Assembly (NCBI GenBank): GCA_934320645.1
Contig: CAKRFP010000016.1
Location: forward strand, 1-56,882
Origin: an uncultured Bariatricus sp.
GTDB taxonomy: Bacteria > Bacillota > Clostridia > Lachnospirales > Lachnospiraceae
Length of the DNA: 56,882 nt
Direction: 5' to 3'
Every line of letters begins with the position of its first letter. The stretch's first letter is position 1. This document shows, piece by piece, positions 25,124-33,800 of this stretch. The notes under the pieces were generated by a model. It was given only the letters and a program-made list of their open reading frames with translations. It made no database searches and had not been told where the DNA came from. A program made the position numbers and the translations under genes.

Positions 25124-26838
25124 TTGTTGCTCCGTTCTTTCTCTCTGAGAATCGCTCCTACATTTTGCTGAAGCGCTACAAAGTCCACCGGTTTTGCATA
25201 ATGTCCGTTCATTCCACTTTCAAGAGACTGGCGTTCATCCTCAACAAACGCATCTGCTGAAAGTGCAAAGATCAGAATCTCTCCTGCATCTTTTCTCGGC
25301 AACTTTCGGATTGCCTTCACCGCATCTCTTCCGTTCATAACCGGCATCTGTACATCCATAAGAATGAAAGAATAGTAGCCTTCCGGATGTGAATCAAACA
25401 TTTCTACAGCACGCTGTCCATTTTCTGCCACATCGACCTTGGCTCCCATCTGTCCCAGGATTTCCTGTGCAACCATTGCGTTGATCTCATTATCTTCTGC
25501 CATAAGGATTCTACAGCCTCTGAACGCTTCTGCATCTGCATTTTCCGGCTCTTCTTTTTCATAACCGGTATCTGGCTGCTGTCTCTGTTCCTGTTCTTCC
25601 GCTACTGGAAGATGTAAAAATACGGAGAAATCAGAACCCTCTCCCGGCACACTTTTTACAACGATCTCACCATTCATCAGCTTGACAAGCTCGTCTGTAA
25701 TCGCCATTCCTAGACCGGTTCCTCCGTACTTTCGGGAAGTATCTGCTCCTTCCTGCTCGAACGGTCGGAAAATACGATTGATAAATTCCGGATTTATTCC
25801 GATTCCCGTATCATGTACACGGATCATCAGATCTACATTTCCATCCTGAAGAAACATCTGACGGAATGTAACACCAATCTCACCTTCCTGTGTGAATTTT
25901 ACAGCATTTGACAGGAAGTTGATAATAATCTGGCTAATGCGCAGTTCATCACCGACTACATAATCTACAGACATATCTTCAAACGTAACTTCATAATGGA
26001 TTCCCCTGCTTTCCAGGTTCTTCGCAAACATATCGTAAAGCTTGTCTCCAAGACTTCTCAGACTGAATGCCTTTTCTTCCAGTTCAACTTTTCCGGCTTC
26101 AATACGGGACATATCCAGAATATCATTGATCAGGGATAATAAATGGTCTGACAGTTCTTCTACCTTCGACAGATACTGTGCTGCTGGATGATCGGCATCC
26201 AGTTTTTCTTTTGCAAGAGTAAGCATACCCATAATTCCGTTCATCGGAGTACGGATCTCATGAGACATCTGATACAGAAAACTGGTTTTGGACTGACTCG
26301 CTTCTTCTGCCTGTTCCAGTTCTTTTTCATACTCTTCCATTCGTCTGTGAGTTCCTGTCGTCTTGATGAAACAGACCAGATCGTGCTTCTCATCTTTGCA
26401 GTCATACACGGTCACCCGTATCCACTGCAGATTCTCCATCTGGATTTCTGCATACAATGGTTCTTTCCGGTCCCAGGTCCGGTAACTCTTCCAGAGCATT
26501 TTCACTGCATGATCGCTTTTCATCTTCTTGCGTAGCAATGTGATGTCTTCCTGAACCTGCTGAAGACTGACACCTAAAAGCTGCTCCAGATCACCTACCG
26601 CATAAACAGGCATCGTATCCTTCCGCCGTACAAGCATATATCCTTCGTCCGTACTCTTTCCAAGCTCATACAGAAAAAGTTGCTCAGCCGACTTTGTATC
26701 CGGCTTTTTCTCTTTTTTCATCTTTCTGGCAATCCCGGTGGTTGCCAGTGCTACTGCTGCTGCAAGTTCTGCGCATCCGATCACAACAAATTCAATGTTA
26801 GACCCCAGCACTGTCATAAGTTCCGTTATCTGTCCCAT
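25120..26838 (-). CDS. Hybrid sensor histidine kinase with receiver domain
   Basis: A 572-residue protein with one membrane helix (about 14-37), no sizeable external domain, and a PAS-like cytoplasmic region (about 50-165). HisKA follows with the phospho-accepting His in QMSHEIRTPMNG (about 196), then HATPase_c (GTGLGMAI at about 375) and a C-terminal receiver with Asp in ILMDVQMP and Lys in HYAKPVD. No DNA-binding output domain or separate regulator gene is adjacent, so the signal may be passed to an unlinked phosphotransfer protein or act by protein contact. It is the first gene of the five-gene surface operon. Confidence 0.9.
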   Translation of the reverse strand: MGQITELMTVLGSNIEFVVIGCAELAAAVALATTGIARKMKKEKKPDTKSAEQLFLYELGKSTDEGYMLVRRKDTMPVYAVGDLEQLLGVSLQQVQEDITLLRKKMKSDHAVKMLWKSYRTWDRKEPLYAEIQMENLQWIRVTVYDCKDEKHDLVCFIKTTGTHRRMEEYEKELEQAEEASQSKTSFLYQMSHEIRTPMNGIMGMLTLAKEKLDADHPAAQYLSKVEELSDHLLSLINDILDMSRIEAGKVELEEKAFSLRSLGDKLYDMFAKNLESRGIHYEVTFEDMSVDYVVGDELRISQIIINFLSNAVKFTQEGEIGVTFRQMFLQDGNVDLMIRVHDTGIGINPEFINRIFRPFEQEGADTSRKYGGTGLGMAITDELVKLMNGEIVVKSVPGEGSDFSVFLHLPVAEEQEQRQQPDTGYEKEEPENADAEAFRGCRILMAEDNEINAMVAQEILGQMGAKVDVAENGQRAVEMFDSHPEGYYSFILMDVQMPVMNGRDAVKAIRKLPRKDAGEILIFALSADAFVEDERQSLESGMNGHYAKPVDFVALQQNVGAILREKERSNK

Positions 26839-26920
26839 ACTGTTCTCCCTTTTTCCTCTTTCAGAGAAAAATTTATCATTACAAAAAAGTACGTTAATTT
26901 GTGCAAAATATCTCTAAGTT

Positions 26921-26949
26921 AACATAACATATTTAAACACTGTATTCAA
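26921..26949 (-). promoter_or_regulatory. Putative promoter of the HK-LRR-MoxR operon
   Basis: On the minus strand TTGAAT (26944-26949), a 17-nt spacer and TATGTT (26921-26926). The leader would be about 75 nt, ending in GGGAG before the ATG at 26838. Confidence 0.5.
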
Positions 26950-26998
26950 GTAAACCACCGATAATTCTGAAATAGTTATCTGCTTTTTTGCAAAATAA

Positions 26999-27031
26999 TA
27001 AGGCGGAAATCTTTTACTCATTTCCGCCTTA
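26999..27031 (-). terminator. Terminator of the NlpC/P60 gene
   Basis: TAAGGCGGAAAT and ATTTCCGCCTTA form a perfect 12-bp stem around a 9-nt loop, 21 bp past the stop of the upstream gene. It is symmetrical, so it may work in both directions. Confidence 0.65.
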
Positions 27032-27052
27032 ACTTTACTATTTTTATTCTTT

Positions 27053-28216
27053 TTACCAGTATCTTCTATACCAGTGATATGCATAATCTACACTTGTGTA
27101 GCATACAACCTCTCCTGGCTGTGGTGCATGGATCATCTGTCCGCCACCTGCATAGATACCTACATGTCCACCGTAACATACAACGTCTCCCGGCTGTGGA
27201 TCTGATACTGCCTGTCCACCGCTTCCCTGGCTGTATGAGTTACGTGTGATTGAAATACCACATGCCTGATGTGCCAGATATACAAGTCCTGAGCAGTCAA
27301 CGCCACTTGCTGATGTGCCGCCCCATACATACGGAACTCCGAGGTATGCTGCTGCTGCACTTAAGATTGCGCTTCCATTGCCATAATTGCTTCCACCATT
27401 GTTACTACTATTATTATCATTGCTTGTATCCGGTGTTACAGCCGGTGTACTTGGTGTACTTGGTGTCTCAATTGTGGAATTATTATTGCTGTTGCCTGTA
27501 TTTGTATTATCTGCAACCTGTGATCCACTGTTACCTGTAGATGCAACTGTTGTATTTGACTTATTGGATTCTGCTGCTTTCGCTGCCTTAGCTGCTTCTT
27601 CTGCCTGCTTCTTGGCTTCTGCTGCCGCTACTGCTGCCTGAAGCTGTTCATCCAGATTGGCAACTTCTTCCCGCTTTGATTCCAGCGTTGTACTTAAAGT
27701 ATTCTGCTCAGATTCATAATCTGACTGCATCGATTCCAGATTCGCCTGATCTGTCTCAAGCTGTGCTTTCAGATCTGCGATCTGCTGCTTGGTATCAATG
27801 TATTCCTGAAGCTGCTTTCTGTCATAACTATGTACATTCTGAACATATTCTGCTTTGTTCAGTAAATCCGAGAAATTCTCTGCGCTGATCAATGTCTCAA
27901 TCGCGCTTGTGTTACCAGCCTCGTACATGTACTTGATACGCTTCTTCATATCTTCGTATTGCTGATGTTCTTTCTCTTCTGCAACAACAAGGTCATCCTG
28001 TGCCTGTACGATCTGCTGACCGGTTGACATCAGTTTTTCTTCCAGATCATTCATCTTCTCGATCAATGCCTGTAATTCATCCTGAAGCGAATTCACCTCG
28101 CTCTGCGCTGCACTTTTACTGTTCTGCAGATTGCTTACATCGTCCGCGAATACAGGTGTAACCACCATCGAACTTGCAAGAATAGATGCCACAAATACAT
28201 ATTTAAATTTTCTCAT
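27053..28216 (-). CDS. Secreted NlpC/P60 peptidoglycan endopeptidase with coiled coil
   Basis: It likely cleaves D-Glu-gamma/diamino-acid bonds in wall peptides, as CwlO/PcsB-type hydrolases do. It has a signal peptide ending near VFADD, a long coiled coil (about 28-205), a Ser/Asn/Thr-rich linker with STPSTPA, and a C-terminal NlpC/P60 domain. The catalytic set is visible: Cys in GVDCSGLVY, His in GGHVGIY and His in QMIHAPQ (308, 351, 363 from this start). The coiled coil suggests regulation by an FtsEX-type or other partner. The frame extends to a GTG at 28222, but the ATG at 28216 has better spacing from GGATGGG. Confidence 0.92.
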   Translation of the reverse strand: MRKFKYVFVASILASSMVVTPVFADDVSNLQNSKSAAQSEVNSLQDELQALIEKMNDLEEKLMSTGQQIVQAQDDLVVAEEKEHQQYEDMKKRIKYMYEAGNTSAIETLISAENFSDLLNKAEYVQNVHSYDRKQLQEYIDTKQQIADLKAQLETDQANLESMQSDYESEQNTLSTTLESKREEVANLDEQLQAAVAAAEAKKQAEEAAKAAKAAESNKSNTTVASTGNSGSQVADNTNTGNSNNNSTIETPSTPSTPAVTPDTSNDNNSSNNGGSNYGNGSAILSAAAAYLGVPYVWGGTSASGVDCSGLVYLAHQACGISITRNSYSQGSGGQAVSDPQPGDVVCYGGHVGIYAGGGQMIHAPQPGEVVCYTSVDYAYHWYRRYW

Positions 28217-28267
28217 AATCACCCATCCTATATTATTTTACTAATTATTTTCCTAACCCTGTTGTCG

Positions 28268-28296
28268 ATTATATACCATTTTTCTAATTTTTGCAA
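28268..28296 (-). promoter_or_regulatory. Promoter of the NlpC/P60 gene
   Basis: On the minus strand TTGCAA (28291-28296), 17-nt spacer, TATAAT (28268-28273): a close match to the sigma-A consensus, about 50 bp upstream of the start. Confidence 0.75.
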
Positions 28297-28349
28297 TACA
28301 ATTTAACATTTTTGTAACATTGTGTCCCAGAAAAGTTTCTTTTGAGGGA

Positions 28350-28560
28350 GGTGAAAGAGGGGGGGTTGTGAGGTCAGAGAGCGGAAGATATCCGGTCAGA
28401 TTCTTTGTGCAGACCATTCCGAGGAACCTCTTAGGGCGGGAATCGTGTTCAGCAAAGGCTTCCACGATTCCTGAGTTTCCTCTCCATTGCACAAAAATTG
28501 AATCTGACCGGATATCTTCCGCTCTCTGACCGCTTCACTTTTGTCGACTTTGCTTTCACC
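28350..28560. repeat. Very long nested inverted repeat (MITE or structured RNA)
   Basis: Arms at 28372-28403 and 28500-28531 match perfectly over 32 bp. Inside them TTTGTGCA/TGCACAAA, GAGGAA/TTCCTC and GGAATCGTG/CACGATTCC (28439-28447 with 28463-28471) pair in order. Outside them GGTGAAAG/CTTTCACC (28350-28357 with 28553-28560) pair. The whole 211 bp can fold as one long hairpin with internal loops. The gap 28223-28802 holds this, the NlpC promoter and the VOC leader, with no convincing ORF. Confidence 0.85.
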
Positions 28561-28802
28561 TTGTTGTATCATGGTGTGTGTTGAAGATTTGTACACATTC
28601 TACTAAGATAAACATATTCAAACACTTTATTTCTTTTAACTATATAAGGGGACGCGAGGCGCTGCGCTGTCGTTGGAAACTGTGGCAACCGTTATTGAGT
28701 ATTTTATAAATAAATACTTAGTTGCATAGTCTTCATTTCTTATGTTAAACTAACCTCGTATTCAGCAACTTTATATTTTAAACAGGAAAGAAGGATCTCA
28801 TT

Positions 28803-29171
28803 ATGAATTTCAAATTCAATCATAACAACTTAAATGTACGTAACCTTGAAAAATCTATCCAGTTCTATAAGGACGCTCTCGGTCTCACTGTAGTCCGTGA
28901 AAAAGAAGCCGCTGACGGCAGTTTTAAACTCGTCTACCTCAGTGACGGTAGCTCCGCTCATCAACTCGAACTCACCTGGCTTCGCGATATGGACCGCCCA
29001 TACGACCTCGGCGATAACGAAATCCACCTCGCCTTCACCGTAGACGACATGGATGCCGCCCTCGCACACCATAAAGAAATGAACTGTGTCTGTTTTGAAA
29101 ACGAGTCCATGGGCATCTACTTCATCGAAGACCCAGACGGCTACTGGTTAGAAATCGTACCTGAGAAGTAA
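28803..29171 (+). CDS. VOC-family protein, lactoylglutathione lyase-like
   Basis: A 122-residue single-repeat VOC protein with the four metal ligands of glyoxalase I in place: His7, Glu56 (QLELTW), His75 (EIHLAF) and Glu117 (YWLEIVP). FYKDALGL at 21-28 is the usual family motif. Likely roles are methylglyoxal detoxification with a thiol cofactor, or a related lyase/epimerase reaction. It is the only protein gene on the plus strand. Codon use favours C-ending codons (CTC, ACC, GAC) unlike its neighbours, and it is flanked by two large palindromes. The start follows AGAAGGA. Confidence 0.85.
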   Translation: MNFKFNHNNLNVRNLEKSIQFYKDALGLTVVREKEAADGSFKLVYLSDGSSAHQLELTWLRDMDRPYDLGDNEIHLAFTVDDMDAALAHHKEMNCVCFENESMGIYFIEDPDGYWLEIVPEK

Positions 29172-29194
29172 AATTTCTTCCGTCAAACAGCCAC

Positions 29195-29326
29195 TGCACG
29201 AAGTTTCGGCGCATTGGGTGGTGGGATTAGCAGATGTAAGAAAAGGAAAGGGACCGTTGATAACGGTCCCTTTCCTTTTCTTACATCTGCTTTCCGCCAC
29301 CCACAGCGCCGGAACCACTTCCTGCA
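29195..29326. repeat. 132-bp near-perfect palindrome
   Basis: A 29-bp perfect stem (29230-29258 with 29262-29290) closes a 3-nt loop. It is extended outward by GGGTGG/CCACCC, GGCGC/GCGCC and weaker pairing to TGCA/TGCA at 29195 and 29326. It lies between the convergent VOC and gltD genes. It may serve as a two-way terminator, but its size and lack of a T-run suggest a small mobile palindromic element. Confidence 0.8.
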
Positions 29327-29364
29327 CCTCGCGGCGGGCGTCCCCCTTCATAAACCAAACACCA

Positions 29365-30864
29365 CTACTGCACCGACAGATTCGTATAACCCATCAGATC
29401 CAGATCTATCTGCTGTGCCGCTTCTCTTCCTTCCCGGATTGCCCACACAACCAGCGACTGTCCTCTGTGCATATCTCCTGCCGTAAATATATTCGGCACA
29501 TTCGTTTTATACTCACCCAGAGCTGTTTTTACATTCGTACGCTCATTGACTTCCACACCGAATGCCTTTGTCACATAATCCTCGCTTCCGAGGAACCCCG
29601 CTGCGATCAGCACCAGTTCTGCATTTACCGTATACTCACTTCCTGCAACCTCTGCCATCATCATACGTCCGGTCTTTTCATCCTTTTTGCTTTCCAGTTT
29701 CACAAGTACCACCTTGCAAAGATTTCCATTCTTATCTTTGACAAATTCCTTTACCGTTGTCTGATAAACCCTCGGATCATGTCCCCAGAGAGCAATTGCT
29801 TCCTGCTGGCCATAGTCTGTCTTGCAGACTCTCGGCCACTCCGGCCATGGATTCATAGCGCTTCTCTCATCCGGAAGCTTCGGCATCATTTCCAACTGAA
29901 GAACGGATTTTGCGCCATGACGGATTGACGTTCCCACACAATCATTTCCCGTATCGCCGCCACCGATGACAATTACATTTTTGCCCTTTGCAGAAATATA
30001 TTCGCCTTCTTTCAGCTGCATCTCATTTTTCCAGAGACATTTCGTAGTTGATTTCAGAAAATCTACTGCAAAGTAGATTCCTTTTGCATCTCTTCCAGGT
30101 GCTTTTATATCACGCGGATGGGATGCACCGCAGCAAAGCACCACCCGGTCAAATTCTTTCAGAAGTTCTGCAGATTTCTTATCTTTTCCAATATTGCAGC
30201 CAGTTTCAAAACGGATGCCTTCTTCTTCCATTACTGCAAGTTTCCGGTCGATGAACTGTTTTTCCAGCTTCATATTCGGGATTCCATAGCGGAGAAGTCC
30301 ACCCGGCTTATCTTCCCGCTCAAATACTGTCACCAGATGTCCTCGTTTATTTAACTGATCTGCGACTGCGAGACCGGAAGGTCCGGAACCGATTACCGCT
30401 ATCTTTTTGCCGGTACGCGCTTTCGGCGGACATGCTTTTGCATATCCCTTTTCGTAAGCATTTTCAATAATCCCATATTCATTTGCTTTAGTCGTCACCG
30501 GGCTTCCGTGCAGGTTACAGGTACATGCCGCCTCGCAAAGCCCCGGGCATACCCTGGAAGTAAATTCCGGGAAATTGTTTGTCTTTTTCAGCCGGTAATA
30601 TGCTTCTTCCCAGTTGCCGTGATAAATCAGGTCATTCCACTCCGGCACCAGATTGTGCAGAGGACAGCCGCTTGCCATCCCTGCGATCATCTGACCTGCC
30701 TGACAGAACGGGACGCCGCATGCCATACATCTGGCGCCCTGTATTTCCTGCTCTTCTTTTGACAGAGGCGTGTGGAATTCCCGGAAATGCTTAATTCTCT
30801 CTTTTGGAGATTCGCACTCGGCATCGCGTCTGTCATAATCCATAAATCCTGTTGCTTTTCCCAC
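29365..30864 (-). CDS. gltD: Glutamate synthase small subunit
   Basis: The 499-residue subunit supplies electrons from NAD(P)H through FAD and Fe-S clusters to the large subunit. It has the N-terminal cysteine motifs (CMACGVPFCQ, CPLHNLVPEW, CPGLCEAACTC), the FAD-binding GSGPSGLAVADQL (about 158-170), the NAD(P)H site GGGDTGNDCVG (about 292-302), and a C-terminal ATAGD-like FTAGDMHRGQSLVVWAI. It starts 12 nt after gltB. Confidence 0.95.
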   Translation of the reverse strand: MGKATGFMDYDRRDAECESPKERIKHFREFHTPLSKEEQEIQGARCMACGVPFCQAGQMIAGMASGCPLHNLVPEWNDLIYHGNWEEAYYRLKKTNNFPEFTSRVCPGLCEAACTCNLHGSPVTTKANEYGIIENAYEKGYAKACPPKARTGKKIAVIGSGPSGLAVADQLNKRGHLVTVFEREDKPGGLLRYGIPNMKLEKQFIDRKLAVMEEEGIRFETGCNIGKDKKSAELLKEFDRVVLCCGASHPRDIKAPGRDAKGIYFAVDFLKSTTKCLWKNEMQLKEGEYISAKGKNVIVIGGGDTGNDCVGTSIRHGAKSVLQLEMMPKLPDERSAMNPWPEWPRVCKTDYGQQEAIALWGHDPRVYQTTVKEFVKDKNGNLCKVVLVKLESKKDEKTGRMMMAEVAGSEYTVNAELVLIAAGFLGSEDYVTKAFGVEVNERTNVKTALGEYKTNVPNIFTAGDMHRGQSLVVWAIREGREAAQQIDLDLMGYTNLSVQ

Positions 30865-30876
30865 GTTTTCCGCCTC

Positions 30877-33800
30877 CTATCTTCCTTCTTTGATTGCATA
30901 AAATGCTTCTGTTTTTGCCTGTTCGCTGCTGAGACCTTTTTCCTCCAGCTGAAGGATGCGGGTCAGCATTCTCTCGTAATCACGCGGAATGATCTTCTTG
31001 AACTTCGGCAGGTATTCTTTGAAATGATCCAGGATTTCTTTTCCCGTCTCGGAATTGGTTGCTGCTACATGTTCTTCGATCATGCCTTTTAATTCAGATA
31101 CATCGAACTTGGATGTTACTTTTTCGATATTAACCATCTGTTTGTTGACTTTTGTATAAAGATCACTGTCCATATCCAGAACGTAGGCAACACCGCCACT
31201 CATACCTGCTGCAAAGTTCTTTCCGGTCTTGCCAAGAATTGCAACTCGTCCACCGGTCATATACTCGCATCCATGATCACCGACCCCTTCTACAACTGCT
31301 GTTGCTCCGGAGTTACGGACACAGAAACGTTCGCCTGCCACACCATTGATATAGGCTTTTCCGCTTGTTGCACCATAAAGCGCTACGTTACCGATAATAA
31401 TATTTTCATCAGCTTTGAATTTCACACCAGTCGGTGGATAAACAATCAGTTTACCACCGGAAAGTCCTTTTCCAAAGTAATCATTGCTGTCACCGGTCAG
31501 CTCCAGTGTCAGACCTTTTGGTATAAATGCTCCGAATGACTGTCCGCCTGCACCCTTACATTTCAGAACGTAGCTGTCCTCTTCCAGTCCGTCCGGATAA
31601 CGTTTTGTGATCTCGGAACCGAAAATCGTACCAAATGTACGGTCTGTATTTTTGACATCCAGCTCCAGGATTCTCTTCTGCTTCTTTTCCAGTGACGGAA
31701 GCAGTTCTTTTACCAGAACTCTTTCATCCAGTGTTTTATTCAGTTCAAAATCAAAGACTTTCTTCGGATTGAAGATCATGCCTTTCTTCTCTTTTGCATA
31801 CGGATTATTGAGAATTCCGGAAAGATCCAGTGTTGCGGCACGTTTGGATGTCGGCACATCTCTTACTTTCAGAAGATCGGTTCTTCCTACCAGCTCATCC
31901 ACGGTACGGATACCAAGTTTTGCCATATATTCTCTTAATTCTTCTGCGATAAAACGCATGAAGTTGATCACATATTCCGGTTTTCCGGCAAACCGCTTTC
32001 TCAGCTCCGGATTCTGGGTTGCAATTCCGACCGGGCAGGTGTCCAGGTTACATACACGCATCATAACACATCCCATGGTTACAAGCGGTGCGGTTGCAAA
32101 TCCGAATTCCTCTGCTCCGAGAAGTGCTGCGATTGCCACGTCACGACCGCTCATCAGCTTACCGTCTGTCTCGATACGGACTCTCTCTCTCAGTCCGTTC
32201 TGGATCAGTGTCTGATGTGTTTCAGAAAGTCCAAGCTCCCACGGAAGTCCGGTGTTATGGATAGAACTTCTCGGTGCAGCTCCTGTACCTCCGTCATAAC
32301 CGGAGATCAGAACCAGTCCGGCTCCTGCTTTTGCAACACCCGCTGCAACCGTTCCGACACCGGCTTCAGATACCAGTTTGACAGAAATTCTTGCATCCTT
32401 GTTTGCATTTTTACAGTCGTAGATCAGCTGCGCCAGATCTTCGATCGAGTAAATATCGTGATGCGGCGGTGGTGAGATCAGTCCCACACCCGGCGTAGAA
32501 TGTCTGGTTTTTGCTACCCAAGGGTAAACCTTTCCACCCGGCAGATGACCACCTTCTCCAGGTTTTGCTCCCTGCGCCATCTTGATCTGGATCTCTTTTG
32601 CGCTGACAAGATATCTGCTTGTAACGCCAAAACGTCCACTGGCAACCTGTTTGATTGCAGAGCCTCTGTCGGTTCCAAGACGCTCGATATCCTCTCCACC
32701 TTCACCGGAGTTTGACTTACCGTGCAGTGCATTCATTGCAAGGGCAAGGGTTTCGTGGGCTTCCTGCGAAATCGATCCGTAAGACATTGCTCCGGTCTTA
32801 AATCTGGTCACGATTGAATCCACGCTCTCTACTTCTGAAAGTGGGATTCCTTTCTTCGGATAATTGAAATCCATCTGTCCACGGAGTGTGATTCCTTTGG
32901 ACTCTTCATCAACCATCTGTGTGTACTGTTTGAACATCTCATAATCGCCGCGTCTTGTGGACTGCTGGAGCATATGGATCGTTCTCGGGTTGTACAGATG
33001 CTTTTCACCACCGCTCTTCGATTTGTGCTGTCCCACACTGTTCAGTGTCAGATCTACCGAAAGTCCCAGCGGATCAAATGCTTCGGAATGTCTTGCCATA
33101 TAGTCTTTTGCGATCTCTTCCAGACCGATACCACCGACACGGCTGACAGTTCCGGTGAAATATTTTTCAATGAATTCCTGTTTTAATCCAATCGCTTCAA
33201 AGATCATGGATCCCTGATAAGACTGGATCGTGGAAATTCCCATCTTCGATGCAATCTTGACGATTCCGCTTATAACAGCTTCATTATAGTCATTGACTGC
33301 TGCATAATAATCTTTCTGAAGCATATCTGTATCGATCAGCTGTTTGATCGATTCATGTGCAAGATACGGGTTGATCGCAGATGCACCATATCCCAAAAGG
33401 GTTGCAAAATGATGTACTTCTCTTGGTTCTCCGGTCTCAAGGATCATGGCAACCTCTGTTCTTCTCTTAGTTCTTACCAGATGCTGGTGAACCGCTGAGG
33501 TTGCAAGCAGGGACGGGATTGCAATGTGATATTCATCCACACCTCTGTCGCTTAAGATCAGGATATTCATACCTTCACGGATCGCACGGTCTACCTGGAT
33601 AAACAGATAATCGATCGCTTTTTCCAGGCTGGAATTTTTATAATAGGTAGTAGAAATTTCTGCCACACGGAAACCGTCGACTTTCATGTTACGGATCTTC
33701 AGGAGATCGGTATCTGTCAGGATTGGATCATTGATTTTCAGTACATGACAGTTTTCCTCTTTCTGTTCCAGAAGGTTTCCTTCTTCTCCGACATATACCG

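Noticed and set aside
28253..28596. Small proteins encoded within the inverted repeat
   Set aside because: The frames follow the palindrome and have no ribosome binding sites or recognisable domains.
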